Assembly: GCF_003611695.1 (NCBI RefSeq) | Contig: NZ_RAWE01000003.1 | Coordinates: forward strand, 62,001-126,000 | DNA from: Corallococcus carmarthensis | Lineage (GTDB): Bacteria > Myxococcota > Myxococcia > Myxococcales > Myxococcaceae | Reading direction: 5' to 3' | DNA: 64,000 bases | In this document: positions 26,201 through 34,394 of the stretch, one piece after another | How the letters are laid out: each line of letters starts with the position of its first letter | How positions within the stretch are numbered: position 1 is the first letter of the stretch | Translations under genes and position numbers: made by a program | The notes under the pieces: model-generated | Database searches by the model: none | Told to the model about the DNA's origin: nothing | What the model saw: only the letters and a program-made list of their open reading frames with translations

Positions 26201-27274
26201 GTCCTCAAGGTGGACCACGACGAGGAGTCCTCCACGACCGACACCCTGGAGAGCCCCACGACGACCTGGAGCACGGAGGTGTTGAAGGGGGCCCCGGACC
26301 AGGCGTGGCAACGGGTCCTGGCCCCGGACACCACGCTGGATGCGGTCAACCATGTCTGGTTCATCCCGGACGGCCCTGACGTCGCGGACACGGCGCTGGT
26401 GTCGCCCCGCATCACGGTGTCGGATTCCGCGCCCTTCGTGGTGAGGTTCGACCACCGGCATCGCTTCGCCTTCGACGTGGACTCCTGGTCGGGCCTGAAG
26501 ACCTTCTGGACGGGCGGCGTGATCGAGCTCACCCAGGATGGCGGCAAGACCTGGGATGACGTGAGCCTGTATGTCGACCCCGGGTATGGGGGGAAGATCG
26601 ACGCGACCACGGGCAACACCCTGGGCGGACGTCAGGCGTTCGTCGCGCAGAGCAGCCTCTGGCCACGGATGAACGTGGGCACGAAGTTGGATTTCGGCTC
26701 GCGGTTCGCCGGGAAGACAGTCCAGCTGCGGTTCCGCTTCGGCTCACCCTGGTACGTGGAAGCCCATGGCTGGGAGGTGGACAACGTCGCGCTGTCGGGG
26801 GTGGAAGGAAAGCCCTTCAAGGCCGTCATCTCCAATGCGGGCACGTGCCAGCCGGGCGCCAACGCGGGTGAGGATCAGCTCGTTGAAAGCGGCGCCGCGG
26901 TGACGCTCCAGGGCGCGGGGCACTCGACCGCGTCGGGGAGCGTGCTGACGTACACGTGGCGGCAGCTCGATGGTCCTCCCGTGGAGCTGGCGGGGGGGGA
27001 TACCGCGAGCGCGTTCTTCCTCGCGCCCATCGTTTCGAGCGAAACCCCGATGCACTTCGAGCTGAAGGTGAGCGTCGGGCCGTTCTCCGCCACGGACACG
27101 TTGGAGATCCGGGTCAAGCCCGAGGACCCGCCGGATCCGAATGACCCGGATCCGCCTCCGGAGGGCGGGGGCTGCGCCGCCGCCCCCACGCCCGGGCCTT
27201 CCACCTCCTGGGTGGGGTGGCTGGCGGGTGCGCTGGCGGCACGGCTCCTTGCCTTGCGCAGGGCCAGACCCTAG
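23249..27274 (+). CDS. M36 (fungalysin) family metallopeptidase with PA domain and MYXO-CTERM-like tail
   Basis: This is a 1341-residue exported metalloprotease. An FTP/PepSY-type propeptide (about 85-290) precedes the M36 catalytic domain. A PA insert lies at about 530-630 (GAIVLADRGGNCSYELKAVN). The zinc site is His648-Glu649-xx-His652 (SHEWGHLLH) with Glu671 in AQSEGWGDF. C-terminal beta-sandwich and PKD-like segments lead to GGGCAAAP, a hydrophobic helix and LRRARP, a MYXO-CTERM-like sorting tail. It probably acts as a surface-retained or shed protease. ATG 23249 overlaps the preceding TGA, so translation is likely coupled; ATG 23336 is an alternative start nearer the hydrophobic signal. 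Confidence 0.85.
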   Translation: MAGFTRRRETATVGAKVLKNLRSRTATGGMLLAFWMGCAAEAPADHVPGLGTQAGDVTDASHPLTVVARDTERGVPTLAWAPPGRPATHPALQTPEAAARRYLEQHAALYRLSPTALQAAFVHRVHDTGRGGIIVAFRQRVDGIDVVRNELKVLMTRDLSLVAITGSLHDGVEGARAKALSPFRTSASQAVAAALGDLYGIALDDKAVVAQAGATPAGRQRFDLAPGRGAKRAGVSLVIPAEVRQVYFPQADRLVPAWAVNVLAERTGQEGRRGYEYLVDAGQGGTLQRSDRIFHDSHSYRVWADADGTPRDGPLQDFTPHPTGIPDATFEPAFESPRNITVDGRAHAGGVDSWLPPGATTSSGNNVSAYADHFNPDGYTEGSDTWAFVNPATRDFHYDYEPTLGPLARPSQTQAAITSLFYTTNWLHDYFYASGFTEASGNAQQRNYGRGGLEGDALLAEAQNQGPNPQARNNVAIYVPDDGQAPRLEMYLFEMPETRSLQAEGTDYSTGRANFGPRTFHLDSLRLVVAQSGSASVTTACQALTNDVSGAIVLADRGGNCSYELKAVNAQAAGAAGLIVLNHTAGAAPPDMFESDPLLDPTLPLLSVSYETGQTLKGLLASGAVTGTMIRASGPERDGTIDNTLVSHEWGHLLHQRLVDCNLPVCFAQSEGWGDFIALHLMVREDDGFGYNGTYGIGGYAAYVFGDSPYYGVRRAPYSRDPTKNALRLRHISDDEPLPWEHPLRDNGGFNSERHNAGEVWASMLFDGYLALLDEARKPGSRFASFAEAKRRMADYVVAGMMLAPVDPTLTEQRDALLMAAGSWNPQDPRDMLLLAEAFARRGAGTCARSPPRRSLNFTEVHEAYTVQADLRFEVVKVDDARRTCDAVPDGVLDAGEAGSLHLKVTNLGPVASAGTTVTVASSRPGEVSLPTGELPVPPVPPLGSILMAIPIELAASPTLPRDVELTLTPGGSHFCQAPVPLRHVLKVDHDEESSTTDTLESPTTTWSTEVLKGAPDQAWQRVLAPDTTLDAVNHVWFIPDGPDVADTALVSPRITVSDSAPFVVRFDHRHRFAFDVDSWSGLKTFWTGGVIELTQDGGKTWDDVSLYVDPGYGGKIDATTGNTLGGRQAFVAQSSLWPRMNVGTKLDFGSRFAGKTVQLRFRFGSPWYVEAHGWEVDNVALSGVEGKPFKAVISNAGTCQPGANAGEDQLVESGAAVTLQGAGHSTASGSVLTYTWRQLDGPPVELAGGDTASAFFLAPIVSSETPMHFELKVSVGPFSATDTLEIRVKPEDPPDPNDPDPPPEGGGCAAAPTPGPSTSWVGWLAGALAARLLALRRARP

Positions 27275-27322
27275 GGAGTGGTAGCGTCCCCCAGGCAGTC
27301 GTCCCGACACGCTGGGGGAGTC

Positions 27323-28075
27323 ATGGGAATCACAATGTCACCGCAGGAGTACGCCACGGCGTTCCGCCTGCTCGCGGCTTCCGCAAGGCATCCGCGAAAC
27401 ATCCATACGATCGTCACCGAGCGGCTGTTCCCAGGTCTTCCCGAACACCCCACCCTGCTGGACGTCGGCGCGGGGGCGGGCAAGGTGGCTGAACAGCTCG
27501 CGCCACACTTCGATTCGCTCACCCTGCTCGAGCCCCATCCCGAGCAGAGCGCCGGCTTCCATCATGAGAAGGCGAAGGTCATCCCTGTCCCCCTGGAGCG
27601 GTACGACTCCCAGGACAGGTATGATCTGGTCGTCTGTTCTCACGTCCTGTATCACGTCCCCCTCTCCGAATGGGGCGGCTTCATTGACAGACTGCTCCGC
27701 TTCGTGCGCCCTGGAGGGACCTGTCTGCTGGTGATGGCCGCCGCCCGGGGACCGACCCATGCGATGTGCCGTGAGTTCTCAGACACCTTGCACTTCAGCG
27801 AAGACATCGTCGCCGAAGTGCGGCGGAAGCAGCTGCCCCACGAGACAATCGCGACGATGAGCGGGTTCGCCGCGAGCACCTTCGAGGAGATGTATACGCT
27901 CTGCCGCTTCCTCGTGCTGGAGGGGTGTTTCACGTCCGAGCAGCTGGCGGCCCTGAACCCGGACGAGTGGCGAAGACTGGATGCGCGAATCCGGGGTCAT
28001 GCCGAGCGTTGCCAGCAGCCTGACGGAACGTACCGGCTGGAACAGGATGAGGATGTGATCCTCATCCCCCGGTAG
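27323..28075 (+). CDS. class I SAM-dependent methyltransferase
   Basis: This is a 250-residue protein. Motif I is LLDVGAGAGKVAEQL, the acidic end of strand 2 is LTLLEPHPEQ, and the post-I/motif IV region is YDLVVCSHVLYHV. RPGGTCLLVMAA is the usual post-motif strand, so the Rossmann-like SAM fold is clear. The substrate is unknown; the C-terminal part (about 160-250) is probably its binding domain. ATG 27323 has GGGGGAG just upstream. It lies 48 bp after the M36 gene in the same direction but is cytoplasmic, so it need not be functionally linked. Confidence 0.85.
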   Translation: MGITMSPQEYATAFRLLAASARHPRNIHTIVTERLFPGLPEHPTLLDVGAGAGKVAEQLAPHFDSLTLLEPHPEQSAGFHHEKAKVIPVPLERYDSQDRYDLVVCSHVLYHVPLSEWGGFIDRLLRFVRPGGTCLLVMAAARGPTHAMCREFSDTLHFSEDIVAEVRRKQLPHETIATMSGFAASTFEEMYTLCRFLVLEGCFTSEQLAALNPDEWRRLDARIRGHAERCQQPDGTYRLEQDEDVILIPR

Positions 28076-28168
28076 GAGCATGGGCCGGGCACCCTCCTGA
28101 ACAGGGAGCACTGACAGTGTCTGGAGCGAAGAGAGGGCGTGGCGGAGGCGCCCTTCTATCCTGGCGCG

Positions 28169-28669
28169 ATGAACGCTCTTGCCCTGCTCGCCCTGGTCGT
28201 CCCTGCCGAGTCGTCGACCGACGGCTCCCCGCAACCCTGGTTCACGGTGGGACCGCTGCTGAGCGTGAGCCGCCGGCAGGAGGACACCGCCTGGGGCGTG
28301 GGCCTGGAGTCCACGCTCAATGTGGCCATGCACAACAACCGCCTGGATTCCTTCAAGTCGGGCGCGGTGGGCGTCTTCGGGCAGGCCCAGTGGATGGACG
28401 GTGACCACGCGCGGCTGTGCGGCGGAGTCCAGGGCAACTTCCTGATTTTCGGGCTGGAGACAGGCGTGGCCCACGAGACGGGGACGGCGGCATCCCGGGC
28501 CACGACGTCGCTCCACCTGGCGCCCTTCCTCGGCTTCGGCTACGGCTCCGTGGGCGTCCGCTTCAGCCTCCCGTTCGAGAACGGGCGGGACCTGTCGGGC
28601 CGCCTCCCGTATGGCCGGGAGATCGGCCTCACGTTGACCCTCAAGAAGCCCTTCTCTCCCATGCTCTGA
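28169..28669 (+). CDS. small exported protein, probably beta-rich envelope protein
   Basis: This is a 166-residue protein with a short signal-like N-terminus (MNALALLALVVPAES). Alternating hydrophobic/polar strands follow (VGLESTLNVAM, GAVGVFGQAQWM, VQGNFLIFGLETG, TSLHLAPFLGFGYGSVGVRF), as in small outer-membrane beta-barrels. I do not recognise a family. TATCCT seven bases upstream of the ATG could be a -10 box, which would make the transcript almost leaderless. Confidence 0.6.
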   Translation: MNALALLALVVPAESSTDGSPQPWFTVGPLLSVSRRQEDTAWGVGLESTLNVAMHNNRLDSFKSGAVGVFGQAQWMDGDHARLCGGVQGNFLIFGLETGVAHETGTAASRATTSLHLAPFLGFGYGSVGVRFSLPFENGRDLSGRLPYGREIGLTLTLKKPFSPML

Positions 28670-28693
28670 GGCCCCACCCCGGGCCGGGCCCTT

Positions 28694-29170
28694 ATGACGA
28701 CCGAACCCGCCGCGGTGATCCACCTCCAGTTCGATGACCAGCAGCGCCGGGTCGGAGACCTGTCCCCGGCGAAGTGTGGCCTCTGCGGCGCCTCCGCCCG
28801 GGGAAGGACGCTTCACGCGGGCATGCTGGAGGGTGCGCTCGGCTGGGAATGTCCATGCGGGGCCCGGGGCGTCCACGTCGAGCTGATGGACCTGGACGAG
28901 GTGTATCCAGACGTCCTGGAAGCCTGGGGGCTTGAAGCTCGCGAAGAGCCGGACCTGTCCCCGCCCACGCCCGTGGGGGATTCAGGCCTGCTGTTCGCAA
29001 GCTACGTGGACGGGCCCGGCCTGCTCGCCCAGCTGTTCACCGAGGCGCGCCGCCAGGGCGCCCAGATCGCCGCCACCCAGGTGGTGGCGAGAATCACCAC
29101 GCCCGCGACCACCTTCCCGGACTGGACCTGGGACGTGCTCTGGGCGCGTCCGGTATCCCAAGGGGACTGA
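28694..29170 (+). CDS. hypothetical protein with zinc-ribbon-like cysteines
   Basis: This is a 158-residue soluble protein. Cys28-x2-Cys31 (CGLC) and, about 20 residues on, CPC (WECPCGARG) could form a zinc ribbon. The second half (LLFASYVDGPGLLAQLFTE, AQIAATQVVARI) looks like an ordinary alpha/beta fold. There is no signal peptide. It begins 24 bp after the previous gene in the same direction, so it may be co-transcribed with it. I do not recognise the family. Confidence 0.55.
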   Translation: MTTEPAAVIHLQFDDQQRRVGDLSPAKCGLCGASARGRTLHAGMLEGALGWECPCGARGVHVELMDLDEVYPDVLEAWGLEAREEPDLSPPTPVGDSGLLFASYVDGPGLLAQLFTEARRQGAQIAATQVVARITTPATTFPDWTWDVLWARPVSQGD

Positions 29171-29241
29171 TCGTCCGTAGAGGGACAGGTCGGCGTAGGC
29201 CGTGTCCCACGCCCCATGGAAGGCCCGGATGGGCAGCGGCT

Positions 29242-30051
29242 TCAGCGTGCAGACCTTCTGAAGGAGAACGCAAAGGGATTGAGCGGGGACTTCGGCAGCG
29301 GACGCGTCACCCAGGCGCTCCAGCACGCCAGGTGCCAGGGCATGAACAGGGTGTAGCTGGACGGGCCAATGTTTTCGAGGGAGAGGCAGGTGAACCCCGA
29401 CCAGAACAGCGCCTGCGCCATGATGAGCAGCCAGCCGGTGTTCTGGAGCCAGCGGCGCTTCAAGGCATGGCCGCCCAGCGACACCAGACCCGGCAGCACG
29501 GCGGTCAGGGTCATCAACGCCCACGGCACCACGTTGTGTCGCGTGAGCTGCTCGGGCGGCAGGTGGATGGAGTGCTGCCGGTGCACCACCGCGTCGTGTA
29601 GCAGCACCACGTAGAAGAGCCCCGTCTGGTAGAGCATGGAGGCCGTCGTGACGGCGGCTCCGAACCCTCCGAGCCGCGTCCGGCGGCGCGCCTCCAGCTC
29701 CACCACCTCCGGCGGCAGCTCCAGCGCGTAGGGATGGCCCAGCTCCAACAGGGCCTCCTTCGCCGCGTGCCGCACCGTCACGCCGTTCCGGGCCCGGAGG
29801 TCCCCCACCGGAGCGCCGGGCGCCATCAACTCCAACAACAGGTCCGTCCGGTCCCGGGGCGTCTCTTCCCCTGTGGGGGCCCGTCCCAGCGCGGCGAGGA
29901 GCAGGTCGGTGTCCGCCTGGGTCGTGTCGGGTGCACGCACCGCTTCCACCAGCGCCTTCAGCGACGGAGCCGCGGCTCCAGCCTCCGGGCCGGCAATGTC
30001 CGTCGTTGCTTCGCTGGAGGGGTTCGCCTGACGTGACTGCGACCTGGACAT
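29242..30051 (-). CDS. polytopic membrane protein of unknown function
   Basis: This is a 269-residue protein. The first 125 residues are soluble and acidic/Ala-rich. About four helices follow (FGAAVTTASMLYQTGLFYVV, VVPWALMTLTAVLPGLVSL, TGWLLIMAQALFWSGF, FMPWHLACWSAWV). No known family is apparent. ATG 30051 is preferred; a GTG at 30060 is possible. It starts next to the stop of the upstream minus-strand gene (30061), so the two are likely an operon with coupled translation. Confidence 0.6.
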   Translation of the reverse strand: MSRSQSRQANPSSEATTDIAGPEAGAAAPSLKALVEAVRAPDTTQADTDLLLAALGRAPTGEETPRDRTDLLLELMAPGAPVGDLRARNGVTVRHAAKEALLELGHPYALELPPEVVELEARRRTRLGGFGAAVTTASMLYQTGLFYVVLLHDAVVHRQHSIHLPPEQLTRHNVVPWALMTLTAVLPGLVSLGGHALKRRWLQNTGWLLIMAQALFWSGFTCLSLENIGPSSYTLFMPWHLACWSAWVTRPLPKSPLNPFAFSFRRSAR

Positions 30052-30060
30052 GGTGTGCAC

Positions 30061-30624
30061 CTACCTCGCTACCTTCGAGGCAACCTCTAACAGGACGTCG
30101 CGGGGAAGCTTCAGCGCACCGTGAAACTCCGCCTTGAGGGCAGCGGAGACGGGAGGCTCACGCGCGTCGAGCGCCGCGAGCACACGCTCCGTCCACGCGA
30201 GGAAGGCGAGTCCCTGCCGAGCCAGGGATTGGGCAAAGGGGAGGAACATCACTTCGACCCGGGGAGTGAGCGGTTGGTCCGAGGCGCTCCGGTCCTCCAT
30301 GCTCAAGACCTCCCCCTGGCGCCAGAGCCGCATGTGGGATTCCTCCCAGGGGTGGGCGCCCGTCTCCTCCGCGCCATCGAGCAGCGCCTTCAGCGCGACG
30401 AACCAGCTCCAGGTCATCCAGAATTCATCAACCGAGCCGTCATCGGTGAAGGGGTGGCCTCCAACGTCGATGAAGAAGCCTCCCTGGAAGCTGCAACAGG
30501 TCACGGACGGGTGACGGAGGTACATGTCCACGGCCTCGGCCTCCCGTCCCTCCAGGGACTCCAGCGGTACCCAGTCCGGACCGATGAGAACGCGGAACTC
30601 CGCATGGAAGGGTGAGGGAGCCAT
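30061..30624 (-). CDS. hypothetical cytosolic protein upstream of the membrane protein
   Basis: This is a 187-residue soluble protein without a signal peptide (MAPSPFHAEFRVLIGPDWVP). It is Trp-rich (DEFWMTWSWFVALKALLDG), with mixed alpha/beta character and no motif I recognise. ATG 30624 is chosen because earlier in-frame starts would run into the promoter of the divergent receptor gene. It is coupled to the downstream membrane protein, so they may work together. Confidence 0.55.
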   Translation of the reverse strand: MAPSPFHAEFRVLIGPDWVPLESLEGREAEAVDMYLRHPSVTCCSFQGGFFIDVGGHPFTDDGSVDEFWMTWSWFVALKALLDGAEETGAHPWEESHMRLWRQGEVLSMEDRSASDQPLTPRVEVMFLPFAQSLARQGLAFLAWTERVLAALDAREPPVSAALKAEFHGALKLPRDVLLEVASKVAR

Positions 30625-30681
30625 CCGGGGAAGCGTAACGCATCCTCCAGTCGACCTCGCCGGGACGCTGAGCCGGGCTGC

Positions 30682-30709
30682 TTGGCGTAGGGGCCGCATC
30701 CCGTATGCT
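30682..30709 (+). promoter_or_regulatory. putative promoter giving a near-leaderless receptor mRNA
   Basis: TTGGCG (30682-30687) and TATGCT (30704-30709) have a 16-bp spacer. The -10 box ends 9 bp before the ATG at 30719, so the transcript would begin within a few bases of the start codon. No ribosome-binding site is visible upstream of this ATG, which is consistent with leaderless translation. Confidence 0.45.
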
Positions 30710-30718
30710 CCGCGCCCC

Positions 30719-33469
30719 ATGTCCCTGAACCTGAACGCTCGAAGCGCGCTTGCCGCGGCCTCGCTCCTGCTGGCGCCCCCGGCGCTGGCACAGGCACCGC
30801 AGGCCGAGGCGCCGCCCGCGGAAGCGGCCCCGCCCGCGCAGGCCCAGCCCGTGATGACGAAGCCTCCGGAGCTGCTCCAGCAGGTGGAGGCCCCCTACCC
30901 GCCTGAAGCGCTCGCGGAGGGGATCACCGCCTCCGTGCGCCTCATCATCACCATCGCCGCGGACGGCAGCGTGGCGGACGTGTTGCCCACGGAGCCGGCG
31001 GGCCACGGCTTCGACGAGGCGGCCATCGCGGCGGTGCGCCAGTTCCGCTTCTCGCCCGCGGAGGTGGACGGCGTGCCCGCGCCGGTGCAGGTGGAGTACG
31101 TCTACCACTTCACCCTCAATGCTCCGCAGCCGGAGGCACCTGGACCGGAGCAGGTCCAGGCGGCGCCGAAGGCCACGCTCACCGGACAGCTGATCTCGCG
31201 CGGCAGCCGCTCGCGGGTGGCCGGTGCCACCGTGCGCTGCGGTGACGACCCGGAGGCGCCCGAGGCCCTCTCGGACGCGGACGGCCGCTTCACCCTGGAG
31301 GTGCCTCCCGGCGAGTGCGCCGTGCGCGTGGTGGCGTCCGGCTTCCAGCTCTACCAGACGAAGGAGCAGCTCCAGGCGAACGAGACGACGGAGGTGAACT
31401 TCTTCCTCGCCCCCACCGCCGGCGCACTGGAGACGGTCGTTCGCTCCGAGCGGCCGAAGAAGGAGGTCGTGCGCCGCACCATCACGCGCCAGGAGGCACA
31501 GAAGACGCCGGGCACCTTCGGTGACCCCATCCGCGTCATCCAGACCCTGCCCGGCGTGGCGCGCGCGCCGTTCATCTCCGGCCAGCTGCTGGTGCGCGGC
31601 TCCAACCCCGGCCAGACGGCGACGATGATGGACGGGGTCAGCATCCCCCTCCTCTTCCACCTCCTCGGCGGCCCCTCGGTGGTGAACGCCGAGTTCATCG
31701 ACCAGCTCGACTTCTTCCCGGGCGGCTACGGCAGCCAGTACGGCCGCGCGGTGGGCGGCATCGTGGAGGTCGGCACGCGCAAGGGCGCCGCCGACACGCT
31801 CCATGGCTCCGTGAAGGTGGACCTGCTGGACGCGGGCTTCTTCCTGGAGGCGCCCGTGACGGACGGCATCAGCGTGGCCGCCGCCGCGCGGCGTTCGTAC
31901 GTCGACACGCTCCTTCCGCTCGTCCTCCCCAAGGACGAGGGCAGCACGCTGTCCGTGGTGCCTCGCTACTGGGACTACCAGGTGCGCGTGGACTTCGGCA
32001 GGAAGCGGGATGCCCGTTCCGAAGAAGAGGCCCAGTCCCAGGCGGGCGGCGCGCGCAGCACCGGCTACATCATGGCCTTCGGCAGCGACGACCAGCTGCG
32101 CCTGGTGTCGTCAGGCCCGGAGACGGAGCGGGACCTGTCGGTGGACACGCACACCAACTTCCACCGCCTCAAGGGTGACTGGACGTACCGCAAGGGCGCG
32201 CTCACCTCCGTCTTCACGCCGTACGTGGGCTACGACGGCACCAGCTTCAAGTTCGGCGCCGCGAAGCAGGACGGCTCGGGCTACACGGTGGGCGCGCGCG
32301 AGGTGCTGGGCCTGGAGCTGTCCTCCGCGCTCACCGTGCGCACCGGCCTGGACCTCGTCTACGAGCACCAGTCCTTCGACGTGGAGTTCCCCGCCCCGGA
32401 GAACTTCGAGTACGTGGCCTTCCCCGGCGCCGAGTCCGTGGGCGAGCTGCTGGTGGAGCACATCGGCCTCGGCTCCTTCGACGGCGCGCTCTTCGTCGAA
32501 GCGGACCTGAAGGTGGGGAAGTTCACCTTCACCCCCGGCGTGCGCGGCAACTTCCAGCGCGCGGGCGACGCCCGGAACGTGGCGTTGGATCCACGGCTGT
32601 GGGTGCGCTTCGAGGCCACTGAACGCACCCAGCTCAAGGGCTCGCTCGGCCTCTACAGCCAGCCGGCGGAGACGTTCCGCTTCATCACCCTGCCGTACGG
32701 CAACCCGGAGCTCGCCTACCAGCGCGCGTTCCAGAGCAGCCTCGGCGTGGAGCACCGGCTGACCGACGTGTTCAACGTGGACGTGACGGGCTTCTTCAAC
32801 CGCCGCTTCAACAACATCGCGGCGCCCGGAGAGATCATCTCCCTCCCGGGCGGAGGCGTGGTCCAGCTGCCGTACTCCAATCAGGGCATCGGCCGCGCCC
32901 TGGGCCTGGAGGTGATGGTGAAGAAGCAGCGCGCGTCCGCGACGGACAAGTGGTCCGGCTGGGTGTCGTACACCTTCAGCCAGTCACTCGACGGGCGCAC
33001 CGGCCCCGCCCCCGAGAACAGCGGGAATGACTTCGGCGGAGGCTTTGGTGGCAGCGGCGACACGACGTACGGCCTCAGTCCCTTCGACCAGACCCACATC
33101 CTCACGCTGGTGAGCAACTACGTGCTGGGCGGCGGCTGGGAGCTGGGCGGGCGCTTCCGCTACACCACCGGCCGTCCGACGACACCGCTCAACCACACGT
33201 TCGACCTGTACCAGGTGGACCGCAACCGCTTCAACGGCACGTACGGCCCCTATGCGTCGGCGCGCACGGCCGGTTTCCACCAACTCGACGTGCGGCTGGA
33301 CAAGAGCTGGCAATTCCAGAGTTGGACGCTGGGGCTCTACCTCGACGTGCAGAACCTCTACAACGCGGAGAACGTCGAGTTTGTCTTCAACGACTACCGG
33401 CAGCGCCGGGAGTACGAAGTGCCCGGCATCCCCATCCTTCCCGTGGTGGGCGTGAAAGGAAGCTTCTGA
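30719..33469 (+). CDS. TonB-dependent receptor with N-terminal TonB C-terminal-type domain
   Basis: This is a 916-residue protein with a signal peptide (LAAASLLLAPPALAQA). Residues about 45-140 form a TonB_C-type domain (PYPPEALAEGITASVRLII, AIAAVRQFRFSPAEVDGVP). A carboxypeptidase-regulatory-like beta-sandwich covers about 150-235. A plug follows (about 245-370: TPGTFGDPIRVIQTLPGV, LLVRGSNPGQTATMMDGV), and then a long beta-barrel ends in VVGVKGSF, the expected Phe-terminal outer-membrane signal. It is a ligand importer or sensor across the outer membrane. A TonB-like domain on the receptor itself is an odd fusion. The lipoprotein one base downstream is likely its partner. Confidence 0.9.
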   Translation: MSLNLNARSALAAASLLLAPPALAQAPQAEAPPAEAAPPAQAQPVMTKPPELLQQVEAPYPPEALAEGITASVRLIITIAADGSVADVLPTEPAGHGFDEAAIAAVRQFRFSPAEVDGVPAPVQVEYVYHFTLNAPQPEAPGPEQVQAAPKATLTGQLISRGSRSRVAGATVRCGDDPEAPEALSDADGRFTLEVPPGECAVRVVASGFQLYQTKEQLQANETTEVNFFLAPTAGALETVVRSERPKKEVVRRTITRQEAQKTPGTFGDPIRVIQTLPGVARAPFISGQLLVRGSNPGQTATMMDGVSIPLLFHLLGGPSVVNAEFIDQLDFFPGGYGSQYGRAVGGIVEVGTRKGAADTLHGSVKVDLLDAGFFLEAPVTDGISVAAAARRSYVDTLLPLVLPKDEGSTLSVVPRYWDYQVRVDFGRKRDARSEEEAQSQAGGARSTGYIMAFGSDDQLRLVSSGPETERDLSVDTHTNFHRLKGDWTYRKGALTSVFTPYVGYDGTSFKFGAAKQDGSGYTVGAREVLGLELSSALTVRTGLDLVYEHQSFDVEFPAPENFEYVAFPGAESVGELLVEHIGLGSFDGALFVEADLKVGKFTFTPGVRGNFQRAGDARNVALDPRLWVRFEATERTQLKGSLGLYSQPAETFRFITLPYGNPELAYQRAFQSSLGVEHRLTDVFNVDVTGFFNRRFNNIAAPGEIISLPGGGVVQLPYSNQGIGRALGLEVMVKKQRASATDKWSGWVSYTFSQSLDGRTGPAPENSGNDFGGGFGGSGDTTYGLSPFDQTHILTLVSNYVLGGGWELGGRFRYTTGRPTTPLNHTFDLYQVDRNRFNGTYGPYASARTAGFHQLDVRLDKSWQFQSWTLGLYLDVQNLYNAENVEFVFNDYRQRREYEVPGIPILPVVGVKGSF

Positions 33470-33470
33470 C

Positions 33471-34394
33471 ATGAAAGCCCTGCTCCAGACCGGAGGCCTG
33501 CTGCTGCTGGCCATGGCTTCCCTTGCCTGCGTCGGGCCCGAGGACAAGCCCTCGAACGTGCACGACCTGCGGGTGCTCGGCGTCTCCACGGAACAACCCG
33601 AGCTGATCGCCTCCACCTGCGAGCGCACCCCGGAGGCCCTGGACGAGCTCGCGGCGGAGGTGACGTACCGCGCGCTGCTGGTGGACCCCGCCGGCGAGGG
33701 GCGCCCCATCCAGTACACGCTGTGGGCCTGCGCGGATCCGGATGACCGCACCTGCGAGAACGAAGCGGACCGCGCGCTGCTCGCGGAGGGCACCACCGTC
33801 GCGGGCGAGCTGACGCTCCCCATCCGCCCCGGCGCGGCCCGGGGCGCGGAGGACAGGCTCCTGTTGGAGCGCGTGCTGGAGGAGGACGCCTACCAGGGGC
33901 TGGGGGGCATCCGCATGCCGCTCGTCCTCCGGGTGGTGGCGGGCGGCGAGGAGGTCTACGCGCAGAAGCTGATGGTCTTCTGGTGCCCGGTGGTGGAGGG
34001 CATGAAGGCCAACGAGCAGCCGGTGCTCCCAGGCCTGCGGGTGGACGACGTCCCCTGGCCGGAGGGCGAGCCGCTGGAGCTGAGCGGCCCCGGTCCCTTC
34101 GTGGTGACGGCCGACGACGTGTCGGACCGGGAGGAGAACTACGTGGTGCCGGGCCTGCGGCTGCAGGCCGTGAACCTCAAGGAGGCGTGGGAGATCGCCT
34201 GGTACAGCACGCTGGGCGAGTTCAGCCTGTCGGAGACGGGCGGCGCGGACTTCGGTGGTCAGCAGGGACGCCACCGCGTGGAGTGGGAGCCCGCCGAAGG
34301 CGCGACGGCCCAGGACGTGACGTTCTGGGCCGTGGTGCGGGACGGGCGCGGCGGCAGCTCCTGGTTGGTGCGCCGGGCGCGCTGGAGTCCCTGA
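33471..34394 (+). CDS. lipoprotein coupled to the TonB-dependent receptor
   Basis: This is a 307-residue lipoprotein with LLAMASLAC (Cys20) as lipobox. The mature part has beta-sandwich-like stretches and a few cysteines (ASTCERT, WACADPDDRTCENE, VFWCPV). I recognise no family. It starts one base after the receptor stop (33467-33469), so expression is surely coupled. Placement suggests a surface or periplasmic ligand-binding partner of the receptor, as SusD-type lipoproteins are to SusC, but I see no SusD motif. Confidence 0.75.
   Translation: MKALLQTGGLLLLAMASLACVGPEDKPSNVHDLRVLGVSTEQPELIASTCERTPEALDELAAEVTYRALLVDPAGEGRPIQYTLWACADPDDRTCENEADRALLAEGTTVAGELTLPIRPGAARGAEDRLLLERVLEEDAYQGLGGIRMPLVLRVVAGGEEVYAQKLMVFWCPVVEGMKANEQPVLPGLRVDDVPWPEGEPLELSGPGPFVVTADDVSDREENYVVPGLRLQAVNLKEAWEIAWYSTLGEFSLSETGGADFGGQQGRHRVEWEPAEGATAQDVTFWAVVRDGRGGSSWLVRRARWSP

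Noticed and set aside
29171-29260. Minus-strand stretch reading like the end of an esterase (PIRAFHGAWDT)
   Set aside because: Only about 26 residues look protein-like, without a start or the rest of a catalytic domain. Possibly a remnant, but not enough to annotate.
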